This document shows positions 54,650-64,000 of a DNA stretch of 64,000 bases, piece after piece. A model generated the notes under the pieces. That model was given only the letters and a program-made list of their open reading frames with translations. It had not been told where the DNA came from and searched no databases. Source of the DNA: Ichthyophis bannanicus (Eukaryota; Chordata; Amphibia; Gymnophiona; Ichthyophiidae); contig CM066031.1 of NCBI GenBank assembly GCA_033557465.1, positions 1,442,432,163 to 1,442,496,162 of the forward strand, given 5' to 3'. Within the stretch, counting starts at the first letter, position 1. Each line of letters begins with the position of its first letter. A program made the translations under genes and the position numbers.

Positions 54650-56819
54650 TTAATAATGGTTTATGGACCTTTTCTCCAGGAACTTGTCCAAACCTTTTTT
54701 AAACCCAGCTACACCAACAGCCTTTACTACATCCTCCGGTAACAAATTCCAGAGTTTGATTACACGTTGAGTGAAAAAATATTTTCTTTTATTAGTCTTA
54801 AATGGTTTACCCTGAAGCTTCATTGCATGTCCCCTAGTCTTTCTATATTCTGATAACGTAAACAATCGATCTACGTTTACCCGTTCTACTCCATTCATTA
54901 ATTTATAGACTTCTACCACATCTCCCCTCAGCCTTCTCTTTTCCAGCTGAAAGAGCCCTAATCTTTTTAGCTTTTCTTCATAGGAGTATCCTTCCATCCC
55001 CTTTACCATTTTGGTGGCTCTTCTCTGAACCTTTTCTAATAACGCTATATCCTTTTTTAAGATACGGCGACCACAATTGCACACAATAATCAAGGTGCGG
55101 TCTCACCATAGAACCATATAGAGGCATTATAATATCTTTAGTTTTATTTTCCATTCCTTTCCTTATGATACCTAGCATTCTATTTGTTCTCTTGGCCGCC
55201 ACTGCACACTGGGTCGAGGGTTTTAACATGTTATCCACAATGACGCCTAAATCTTTTTCCTGGGTTGTGGTTCCTAATGTGGAACCTTGCATCTTGTAAC
55301 CATAATTTGGGTTGTTCTTCCCTAGGTGCATAACTTTGCACTTGCCCACATTAAATTTCATCTGCCATTTTGATGCCCAGTCTTCCAATTTATCAAGATC
55401 CTCTTGCAATTTTCCACAATCCTCTTGGGTTTTAACAACTTTAAATAGTTTTGTGTCATCTGCAAATTTGATAACCTCACTTGGTATTCCCTTTTCCAGG
55501 TCATTTATGAATATGTCAAAAAGCAGCGGACCCAGCACAGATCCCTGGGGTACACCACTATTCACCTTTCTCCATTGGGAAAATTTGCCATTTAGCCCTA
55601 CCCTCTGCTTTCTATCTTTTAACCAGTTCCTGATCCACAATAGTATACTGCCTCCTATCCCATGACTCTTTAGTTTTGCAAAAGTCTCTGATGAGGGACC
55701 TTGTCAAAGGCTTTCTGAAAGTCCAGATACACTATATCAACCGACTCACCTTTATCCACCTGTTTATTCACACCTTCAAAAAAACATAACAGATTAGTAA
55801 GACAAGATCTTCCTTGTCAAAAGCCATGTTGGCTGTCTCCCATTATGCCATAACTATCTACATGCTGAGTAATTTTGTTCTTTATGATGGTTTCTGCCAT
55901 TTTTCCCGGTACTGACGTCAGGCTCACCGGTCTGTAGTTTCCCGGATCACCCCTGGAACCCTTTTTAAAAATTGGCGTTACATTGGCGATCCTCCAATCT
56001 TCAGGTATTACAGATGATTTTAATGAAAGTTCACATATTACTAATAGCAGGTCTGCAATCTCATATTTCAGTTCTTTCAACACCCTTTGATGTATACCAT
56101 CCGGCCCAGGTGATTTGCTACTCTTCAGTTTATCTTCAGTTTATGTATATTGTCGGATGTTGTTGTTCTATGTAAACCGCGCTGATCGCAAATAGTGCGG
56201 TATATAAGAAATGTTAATAAATAAATAAATCTAATAATTATAATACATCTTCCCGATGTATCGATATTTCCTTCAATTCTTCCGCACCTTTAAATACCAC
56301 TTCAGTCATGGGTAACATCCCTATATCTTCCTCAGTAAAGACCAAAGCAAAGAATTCATTCAGTCTCTCCACTATCGCCTTGTCGCCTCTTAGTGCCCCT
56401 TTAACCCCTCCATCATCTAATGGACCAACTGACTCTCTCACAGCTTTTTTGCTAAGAATGTATTTGAAAAAGTCTTTATTTCGCGTTTTTGCTTCCGCAG
56501 CAAGCGTCTTCTCAAATTCTCCCTTTGCCTGCTATCAATGCCTTGCTTTGACTTGCCAGTGCTTATTCTTTTTCCAGGTTTCGTCGTTTGGCTCTTTTTT
56601 CCATTTCCTGACAGATCCTTTTTTTGGCAACAGCAGCCTCTTTGACCTCACCTTTAAACCATGCTGGCAGTTTTTTGGACTTTCTTCCACTTTTCTTAAA
56701 GCGTGGAATACAGCTGGTCTGAGCTTCCAAGATAGTATTTTTAAACAACACTCAAGCTTGATGTAAGTCTTTAACCTTTGCAACAGCTCCTTGTTTTTTT
56801 TCTTAACTATTTTCCACAT
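54650..56819 (-). pseudogene. CR1 ORF2 linker, reverse transcriptase and C-terminal domain
   Basis: Pieces in order: linker (56819-56535, MWKIVKKKNKELLQRLKTYI), VGPLDDGGVKGALRGDKAIV (56441-56238), VIPEDWRIANVTPIFKKGSR and NYRPVSLTSVPGKMAE (56083-55817), a broken motif A around 55740-55690, then 55640-54978 with [36 protein letters not shown] and IKFADDTKLF (catalytic FADD intact). The end, 55093-54650, has [19 protein letters not shown] and [20 protein letters not shown]. At least four breaks, one of them the L2 tail. Confidence 0.85.
56137..56228 (+). mobile_element. Very short L2-type 3' end insertion
   Basis: About 90 bp: TGTAAACCGCGCTGATCGC, GCGGTATATAAGAAATG and (TAAA)n, with CAGTTTAT repeated on the left side of the junction. 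It interrupts CR1 codons that read on in the copy at 41430. Confidence 0.75.
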
Positions 56820-56844
56820 TTTATCATAATCTCCCTTTCGAAAG

Positions 56845-57704
56845 TTAAAAGTGTACTGTGGATTTCCTTACTATCCCTCCTCCACTAATTAAATCAAACG
56901 CGATCATACTATGATCACTACTGCCAAGTGGCCCCAACACCCTTATCTCTTGCACAAGATCTGGTGTTCCACTAAGGACTAGGTCTAATATGGCTTCCCC
57001 TCTGGTCGGTTCATGAACCAGCTGCTCCAAGAAGCAGTCATTTATTTCATCTAGGAACTTTATCTCCCTAGCATGTCCTGCAGTGACACTGACCCAGTCG
57101 ATACCGGGGTAATTGAAATCACCCATTATTACTACTGTGCTGTAACTTTTGTTAGCTTCCTTGATTTCTTCGAGCATTTCATCATCCATTTGTTCATTCT
57201 GGCTTGGCAGTCGATAGTACACCCCCACTGCCATCGCCTTCCCCTTTTTACATGGAATTTCAATCCATAGAGATTCTACAGCAAATTTTGTTTCCTGCAA
57301 AACTTTAATCCTTTCTGACTCAATGCCCTCTCTAACATAGAGCGCAACCCCTCCATCAATTTGATCAGCTCTATCATTACGATACAGTTTGTACCCAGGT
57401 ATCACAGTGTCCCACTGGTTGTCTTCCTTCCACCATGTCTCTAATATTCCAATCATATCTAACCTCTCATTTAGTGCTATATATTCTAACACTCCCATCT
57501 TATTTTTAGACTTCTAGCATTTGCATAGAAGCATTTTAGAGACTGTATTTTATTCATATTAATCTGGCTATTGGTAGACATGGGTAATTTGGGATCTTTA
57601 AGCTCTGTCTGCTCCATTCTCGAGGGCATTTGGGCTACTTTATTCTTTTTTGGAACCTCTCTGCTTTTGGTAGTATCCTTCAAGGATACATTCTTCCGAA
57701 CCAT
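56845..57704 (-). pseudogene. CR1 ORF2 endonuclease domain
   Basis: The 217-codon frame 57498-56845 has MIGILETWWKEDNQWD (catalytic E), GYKLYRNDRADQIDGGVALY, WIEIPCKKGKAMAVGVYYRL, VVIMGDFNYPGIDW (catalytic D/N) and GPLGSSDHSMIAFDL (SDH). The upstream frame 57704-57486 (MVRKNVSLKDTTKSREVPKK, then LKCFYANARSL) holds the ORF2 start. The junction is a frame change at about 57490. Confidence 0.85.
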
Positions 57705-57739
57705 GCGTTCTTGGGCGACTGTCGGCTTTCCCCTATTAT

Positions 57740-58447
57740 CTAGTTGAAAAGCTGCTCTATCTCCTTTTTAAAGGTTAATGCCAGCAGCCTGGTTCCATCC
57801 CGGTTAAGGTGAACCCCAGCCCTTCGGAAAAGCCCCTCCATTCCCCAGAATGTTCCCCAGTTCCTAACAAATCCAAAACCCTCATCTCTGCACCACTGTC
57901 TCATCCACGCATTGAGACTCTGGAGCTCTGCCTGCCTTTTGGGTCCTGCGCGTGGAACGGGAAGCATTTCGGAGAAAGCTACCCTGGAAGTTATGCATTT
58001 CAACTTCCTACCTAAAAGCCTAAATTTAGCCTCCAGAACCTCCCTACCACATTTTCCTATGTCACTGGTACCGACATGTACCAAGACAGCAGACTCATCC
58101 CCAGCACTATCTAAGACCATATCTAAGTGGCGCGTGAGGTCCGCTACCTTCGCATCAGGCAGGCATGTTACCAGGCGATCTTCACGTCCACCAGCCACCC
58201 AGTTATCTACATGCCTAATGATCAAATCACCAACTTTAACGGCTGTCCTAACCCTTCCCTCATGGGCACATGGCCCTGGAGAATCTTCCTCGGTGCGAGA
58301 GGGTTTTACATCACCTGGAGGACAGGTCCTAGTTACAGGACCACTTCCTGCCACACCAGGGTGATGCTCTCCTGTCACGTGACCTATCTCCTCCATGACA
58401 ACAGGGATGCTGATTCTAACCTCACTACTTCCAGGTTTGTCTGGCAA
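57740..58447 (-). CDS. CR1 ORF1, SGNH-esterase-like protein, 235 codons
   Basis: CR1 ORF1 proteins often carry an esterase of the SGNH hydrolase type. Here, VGDLIIRHVDNWV (residues about 71-83) sits where the catalytic GDS motif is expected, with the serine replaced by leucine. LVHVGTSDIGKCGREVL (about 126-142) matches the GTND block with Asn replaced by Ser. MLPVPRAG and RAGVHLNRDGTRLL (about 210-223) match the third and fifth blocks, with the catalytic His kept. The frame is open from ATG to stop, but substitution of Ser and Asn suggests no esterase activity. It precedes ORF2 by about 35 nt. Confidence 0.78.
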   Translation of the reverse strand: MPDKPGSSEVRISIPVVMEEIGHVTGEHHPGVAGSGPVTRTCPPGDVKPSRTEEDSPGPCAHEGRVRTAVKVGDLIIRHVDNWVAGGREDRLVTCLPDAKVADLTRHLDMVLDSAGDESAVLVHVGTSDIGKCGREVLEAKFRLLGRKLKCITSRVAFSEMLPVPRAGPKRQAELQSLNAWMRQWCRDEGFGFVRNWGTFWGMEGLFRRAGVHLNRDGTRLLALTFKKEIEQLFN

Positions 58448-58489
58448 TTGTTGGAGTCAATGCAAGAGCACCGCACAAAGCACCACCTA

Positions 58490-58770
58490 AGTGCTCATGG
58501 CTGAGGCTGAGTAGGCATTTTTGAGGAGCACTACTACCATTCTCCTATCATGAGCTTCCTTCAGAGCATCTCCGTCTTTAACTGAGATTGGTGTGTGCTT
58601 CATTACCACTGTAACTAGAGCATCCACCTTAGGGACCCCAAAGAGTTGCTCCATCTCCTTTTAGGGTAGAAGATACCATCAAGTCAGGACCTTAGTGCCC
58701 CTCAGCCCCAGATCCAGAATCTCCCATTGAGATTGTTCTGGATTGGAACAGCTGAGAAGCCCAGAGCCAA
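58490..58770 (-). mobile_element. DIRS-E-type Gag fragment
   Basis: In mixed frames on the minus strand: VPKVDALVTVVMKHTPISVK, then DGDALKEAHDRRM and VLLKNAYSASAM, related to LAP2-alpha-type DIRS Gag and to DIRS-E near 21600. Short remnant next to the 5' end of CR1. Confidence 0.55.
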
Positions 58771-58779
58771 GGCAAGTGC

Positions 58780-60100
58780 GTGTTTCAAAGTCCCTTCATG
58801 AAAGGAAGCTGGAAGAGTCAGTTCCCAGTTGGGGAAGCAACTCAGCTAAGCTACAGAGGTAGGGAAAATAGGTTTTCTGTGTTCCCTAGCCAAACTCCCT
58901 CTGAAGAGATAGTCAGAGAACTAAAGAGAAGTGCTAGAAGCTGTCGTAGCTAGAAGGCCTCAAAGCAAGCTTCTATGAGAGATAGGAAGTTTGCTAACAG
59001 CTGCCGTGACTCAGCAGTGGAGAGTTTTATTAGGGAGAAAGAAACTTCATGTTTAAAGTCTGCTGAGATAGAGCAAAAGAAACACATTGTCAAAGCTGAA
59101 TGAGTTGTTACAGAATGAGAATGAGAAGCTCTATGACACTGTTCCACTTGAAGACAGTTGCAATGAATCCATTGAAGAAATGGAGATAGGAGGGTGCAAT
59201 GAACCGTATGAGAGTGAGTCTGAAGAGATGCAATGTTCATATTGCAGGGCTAATGAGTTTAATATGTGCTGAGCCTAAGCACAGGTAAAAGAATGATTGT
59301 TTGAAGCAGTGCAAAGCTTATTTTTATGAAGCTGAAAGAAACAGCAAGAAAAACTCACCAGAGGTTTTTAAGCAAATGTGTTTGTTCCCACAATGCTTTG
59401 AAGGAAGTAAAACTTGCTGGACGTTTTAGAAGATGTGATCCTCATTGTACAGAAGATGTGAAAGAAACAGTCTTCATAGAAAAGTTAAGTTGCCTTGCAA
59501 GAGTTAACAGCCTGAGCTTTGTAAGACAGTTCTTAGAGCCAAAGTTAACTGCTGATATTGGAAGTAGAAATTCCCAACTCTGTGAATGCAACCTGTTGGA
59601 CTTTATTATTCTTTGCTTTGGAGATGTATCCCATTTATGTTCAGTGCTATTTGAATTTTGATGCAAGGGGGAAATCCCGAAAATAAATATTCTCTGTTTT
59701 TGCCTAATACCGTGTGGTCACACTATTTGCTCCGAGGAATAGCTGAACTACATTTCCCAGCAATCCTAGCTGGCGGCCATATTTGTGGACACTATTCAAA
59801 GAGGGCAATAAGGCGACGCCCTCCTGCTTACCGGCTATCGGCCCGGGCAGGAGGCACGGCGACAATATGCTATTTGCAAGTATAGTCCAAGTACATACCA
59901 GTCTGTTTGTCGGAGGGTCTGTTGGCAAGCGTTGGGCACAGAGTGAAGGGTCCAGGGAGAAAGACTGCCCACTGCGCAGGTGTGAGAATTTATATGCAGT
60001 TCGAGGGGCAAGGTCCATCGTGTAAATCTATTAGATAGGTTGCGCCATCAATTCCAGATATTAAAAAATGTATCTTATATTCTGGGAAATACAGTAAGCT
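58780..60100. other. Unclassified block, possibly the 3' end of a retroelement
   Basis: It holds several short plus-strand open frames (59087-59272, 59326-59661) without recognisable domains. CCGAAAATAAATATTCTCTG at 59676 carries an AATAAA hexamer, followed about 20 nt later by CTAATACCGTGTGGTCAC. An LTR-type 3' end is one option, but I see no paired LTR or primer-binding site. Confidence 0.3.
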
Positions 60101-60109
60101 GAGAAAAGG

Positions 60110-60870
60110 CCCTGGGGACCCTCAGTGGCCTGCCAGCATGAGCCTGCAGCCTCCTCACCATGCTCCCTCTTAATCAGGACCATACAGCCAACCAAGATGG
60201 CCACTGTTCCCAGTGCAGGAAAATCACAGGAAACAGCAGGGGCAGCAAATCAGTATTGGGCCCTGGGCTCCCTGTGGGAGTACTAAAATTGCTGGAAAAA
60301 ATCCAACCATGCCCTGAGACTTCTCCATTGCACTCTGAACAAAAGGAGCCAGCTGTAGAGCTTGCCTAATGAGAGCCACAGGTAGCACACACCTCCATGC
60401 ATCCAGCATTGCGGCCAAGCTCAGACGTAGTTACAGAATAAAATAATAAAAAGTAAAACCTGATGGAAAAATAAAACCACAGCATAAAGGGAAACCTTAT
60501 TCGATAAGAGAATCCCTGCAACTCTCGGGCTGACCAGAGAAACCCAAAAAGGGCACCCCCTGCTGCCTCTTCAAGCCTGGGAAAGCTTGACTGCCTAAAC
60601 GTCTTTTTCAACCTTTTGCTGTTTTTGTTAATTTTGTCCTATTCCTTTAATTGGCTCTCTTCTGTGCTACTTGAATAGAACTACTTCAAATTGCAACAAA
60701 AAAAAAAGCAGAGCATGCAGATACAGGTCAGTGAGAGAGAAGAGAGCCTGGGCTAAGAATCGCCAATCTGCCCTCAGGGACCCCATGGGTTGTCCTGCTC
60801 ATTCTATGGCCCACATTAGTGCTGGAACCTGTTGGCTCGAGGAGACAATGGGCATACACAAGTTATAAAA
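60110..60870 (-). mobile_element. DIRS-E-type 5' fragment
   Basis: The minus-strand peptide at 60611-60366 contains RLEEAAGGALFGFLWSAREL and FPFMLWFYFS, resembling HLGLSSLGFPGQPDRC and FVPQPLFLFS of DIRS-E at 22263-22075. It may join the fragment at 58490-58770, split by the block between. Confidence 0.4.
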
Positions 60871-60879
60871 CAAACACTG

Positions 60880-62026
60880 GGCTATTGATCCTTTAGCCCT
60901 CTCCTCCTCTATTTCTTCTCCCCTTTCCTCCTCTCTGTTATCCAAATCCATTGATGAGACTGTGACATCCTATAACTTTGCGCACTCCTCTGCCCAGGAT
61001 ACTCTTGCGCCCCCTTACCCCACACCCTGTAAAGCGATCTTCTCCCCAGCCCTGGCTCACACCCACAGCCCGATATTTGCGTTCCTGTTCCCGCTCTGCT
61101 GAGCGTCTTTGACTTAAATCCCGCTGTCGTGCTGACCTTCTTCACTTTAAATTCATGCTTTTCTCATTCCAATCAGCCATAGCACTTGCCAAACAAGCTA
61201 CTTCACCCATCTGACTAACTCTTTTGCCTCTGATCCTTGTCATCTCTAATACTCTCAATTCTCTCCTCAATGTGCCTCCACCGCTGATTCCTCCCTCTCT
61301 TCCTGCCCAAATACTAGCTGATTTCTTCCATGACAAAATCCATAAGATTACCCTCCAATTCCCCATTACCCCTTCTACCTCACCTTTCTCACAGCTCTCC
61401 CCACTAACTTCTGCTACCCTCTCCTTCTTCCCTATGGGTCTCTGATGATGACACAGCACTCCTTCTTTCTTCCTCCAATCCGACCCCATCCCCACCCGTC
61501 TCTTATGCCTCATCTCATCCTCTATTGTCCCTTCCATTTCTCATATCCTCAACCTATACCTCTCTCCTGCTACCTTCCCTACTGACTTAAAGCATGCCAT
61601 AGTCACACCCCTCCTCAAGAAACCATCACTCGATCCTATCGATCCGTCTATCGACCCATCTCTCACCTTCCCTTTATCTCTAAACTACTTGAGCGTGCTG
61701 TCCACCTTCTCCGTCTCGTTTTCCTTTCGTCTCATGCCATTCTTGATCCTTTACAGTTTAGCTTCTGTCCCTTGCACTCCACTGAAACAGCTCACTAAAG
61801 TATCAAATGACTTGTTCCTAGCAAAATCCAAAGGTCTTTATTCTGTTCTCATCCTTCTTGATCTTTCTGCTGCTTTTGACACTGTTGACCACAACCTTCT
61901 TCATATCACCCTGTCATCACTGGGATTTAGAGGCTCTGCACCGTCTTGGTTCTCCTCTTATCTTTCCCATCACTCTTTTAGTGTGTGTTCTGGTGGCTCC
62001 TCCTCCTCTGCCACCCCGCTCCCATA
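60880..62026 (+). mobile_element. L2-type LINE fragment, same family as 27835-33019
   Basis: It starts in the linker after the endonuclease (CTATTGATCCTTTAGCCCTC matches 30645) and runs into [20 protein letters not shown] (61790), [20 protein letters not shown] (61850-61910, motif A) and [20 protein letters not shown] (61937-62000). It stops at GCCACCCCGCTCC, where CR1 is inserted. Broken by frameshifts. Confidence 0.82.
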
Positions 62027-62027
62027 A

Positions 62028-63333
62028 GAACATAAAAACATAAGATATGCCATACTGGGTCAGACCAAGGTCCATCAAGCCCAGTATTCTGTTTCCAACA
62101 GTGGCCAATCTAGATCATATGTACCTAGCAGTTTCCCCAAGAGACACAAGTTCCACAATGCTTGTACTGGGTCAAGCATTGATATCTTCGGTCACTTCTT
62201 AATAATGGTTTATGGACCTTTCCTCCAGGAACCTGTCCAAACCTTTTTTAAACCCAGCTACACTAACAGCTTTTACCACATCCTCCGGTAACAAATTCCA
62301 GAGTTTGATTACACGTTGAGTGAAAAAATATTTTCTTTTATTAGTCTTAAATAGTGTCCCTGTAACTTCATTGCATGTCCCCTAGTCTTTCTATATTCTG
62401 ATAAGGTAAACAATCGATCTACGTTTACCCATTCCACTCCGTTCATTAATTTATAGACTTCTATTATATCTCCCCTCAGCCGTCTCTTTTCCAGGTTAAA
62501 GAGCCCTAACCTTTTTAGCCTTTCTTCATAGGAGTATCCTTCCATCCCCTTTACCATTTTGGTGGCTCTTCTCTGTACCTTTTCTAAAATTGCTATATCC
62601 TTTTTAAGATACGGTGACCAGAATTGCACACAATATTCAAGGTGCGGTCTCACCATGGAACGATAAAGAGGCATTATAATATATTTTGTTTTATTTTCCA
62701 TTCCTTTCCTTATCATACCTAGCATTCTATTTGCTCTCTTGGCCGCCGCTGCACACTGGGCCGAGGGTTTTTAACATGGTATCCACAATGACGCCTAAAT
62801 CTTTTTCCTGGGTGGTGGTTCCTAATGTGGAACCTTGCATCGTGTAACCATAGTTTGGGTTGTTCTTCCCTAGGTGCATAACCTTGCACTTGTCCACATT
62901 AAATTTCATCTGCCATTTTGATGCCCAGTCTTCCAATTTATCAAGATCCTCTTGCAATTTTTCACAATCCTCTTGGGTTTTAACAACTTTAAATAGTTTT
63001 GTGTCATCTGCAAATTTGATAACCTCACTCGTTATTCCATTTTCCAGGTCATTTATGAATATGTCAAAAAGCAGCGGACCCAGCACAAATCCCTGGGGTA
63101 CACCACTATTCACCTTTCTCCATTGGGAAAATTGGCCATTTAGCCCTACCCTCTGCTTTCTATCTTTTAACCAGTTCCTGATCCACAATAGTACACTGCC
63201 TCCTATCCAATGACTCTTTAGTTTTGCCAAAAGTCTCTGATGAGGGACCTTGTCAAAGGCTTTCTGAAAGTCCAGATACACAATATCAACCGACTCACCT
63301 TTGTCCACCTGTTTATTCACTCCTTCAAAAAAA
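62028..63333 (-). mobile_element. CR1 LINE, 5'-truncated
   Basis: The plus-strand start AAGAACATAAAAACATAAGA is the CR1 3' end. It contains the RT and C-terminal parts and is highly similar to the 54484 copy. It is inserted in L2 sequence on the left; on the right it stops at an (ATGTTC)n tract where another L2-type copy begins. Confidence 0.87.
62309..63320 (-). pseudogene. CR1 reverse transcriptase and C-terminal domain
   Basis: The frame 63320-62727 is open for 197 codons: DIVYLDFQKAFDKVPHQRLL (motif A), SGVPQGFVLGPLLFDIFIND and IKFADDTKLFKVV (motif C intact). After a single shift near 62726, the frame 62725-62309 continues with LGMIRKGMENKTKYIIMPLY, MVRPHLEYCVQFWSPYLKK and [20 protein letters not shown]. 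Only one frameshift separates the two parts. Confidence 0.88.
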
Positions 63334-64000
63334 CATGTTCATGTTCATGTTCATGTTCATTTATTTGATAAACCGCCTTTCATTGATAGGCAAAGCGGTT
63401 TACAGTAAAAAAAAACATTACACACAACAGGCACAGGCCTAGAGTCAGAAAGGAAGTTACATGTTTGATAGGAAAGAAGAGTGAGAACAGGAGAGAAGGG
63501 TAAAGGAAGGGGAAGGAGAATCATGGGTCAGGGGGGGGGAGGTCAAAGGCAAGTGAAAAGAAATGAGTTTTAAGGGAACGCTTGAAAGCGGGGTAGTGAG
63601 GTTCGAGACGGAGGGGTGGGGGAAGGGAATTCCATAGTGCGGGGCCAATGAAGAAGAAAGCTGAGGATCGTGTGGACTGTAAGTGAGCGCTAGAGGGGGA
63701 TGGTAGTACTAATCGATTGAGGTGGAAAGAGCGGGGGGTATGGCGGGGGGTGTGAAAGCGGAGAAGATCAGACAGATATTGAGGGGTAGAGGTGTGAAGT
63801 GCTTTATGGACCAGTGTGAGAAGTTTGAACTTGATACGGAAGGAAATAGGGAGCCAATGAAGTTGAAGAAGAAGGGGGGTGATGTGGTCCCGAGGAGAGG
63901 AGTGGGTGATAAGACGGGCCGCAGTGTTTTGGATTCGTTGGAGTCGTGAGAGTTGCAGTTTGGAAGTGCCAGATAGAATGGAGTTAGAGAAATCAAGACG
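63334..64000 (-). mobile_element. L2-type LINE 3' end, continues past the window
   Basis: The minus strand ends in (ATGAAC)n at 63334-63358, preceded by AAACCGCTTTGCCTATCAAT and AAAGGCGGTTTATC. The coding part at 63560-63990 is open: LQRIQNTAARLITHSSPRDH, ITPLLLQLHWLPISFRIKFK, LHTSTPQYLSDLLRFHTP and PALWNSLPPPLR. A different subfamily from the (AGT)n-tailed L2. Confidence 0.8.

Larger units (their letters stand above)
54484..58470 (-). mobile_element. CR1 LINE with ORF1 and ORF2, near full length
   Basis: The 3' end at 54484 (ATAAGAACATAAGATATGCC on plus) follows RTE-2. Reading leftward on the minus strand from about 58470: ORF1 (58447-57740), endonuclease (57704-56845), RT (56140-54978 in pieces) and the C-terminal part (55093-54650). 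A short L2 tail interrupts it at 56137-56228. It is the most complete CR1 here. Confidence 0.88.

Noticed and set aside
59326..59661. 111-codon plus-strand frame with several cysteines
   Set aside because: No recognisable motif and no splice context; kept only as part of an unclassified block.

Overview
This is vertebrate nuclear DNA, almost entirely transposable elements. The one host coding feature I can support is a 141-nt exon at 14689-14829 on the minus strand. It has consensus splice sites and encodes part of the CABIT domain of GAREM1, an adaptor of EGF-receptor/MAPK signalling, so most of the window is probably GAREM1 intron. The mix of DIRS tyrosine-recombinase retrotransposons, Penelope-like elements, L2, CR1 and RTE LINEs, a tRNA-derived SINE, and hAT and mariner DNA transposons suggests an amphibian, possibly a caecilian. 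The species is inference.

Layout. 26-4755: DIRS-A with perfect 37-bp inverted terminal repeats and gag but no visible pol. 6040-13360: Penelope-like element on the minus strand, carrying a 191-bp tandem array whose middle copy holds a TA-flanked mariner deletion derivative, plus an inserted LINE. 13360-15600: low-copy sequence around the GAREM1 exon. 15603-17150: DIRS-B with a hAT MITE inside gag. 17791-18010: tRNA-derived SINE. 18195-22262: DIRS-E, a second DIRS subfamily. 22266-33970: DIRS-C, split by two LINEs with recognisable target-site duplications; the larger (27835-33019) is a near-full-length L2-type element that opens with four 132-bp monomers. 34080-37370: RTE LINE. 37940-39086: two palindromic hAT-like MITEs, the first split by a Penelope-type inverted repeat. 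39585-44197: CR1 next to DIRS-D. 44375-48000: mostly low-copy DNA with an old L2 copy and a foldback hairpin. 48003-54482: one RTE copy holding a CR1, and a Penelope-like element that itself holds an L2-type LINE. 54484-58470: long CR1 with both ORFs. 58490-64000: DIRS gag remnants, an unclassified block, L2, CR1, and the 3' end of another L2 that runs off the window.

No transposon here looks fully active. The longest open frame is a 569-codon CR1 reverse-transcriptase segment. All five DIRS copies lie in the same orientation as GAREM1. Family calls rest on motifs I recognise by eye; no database search was possible.
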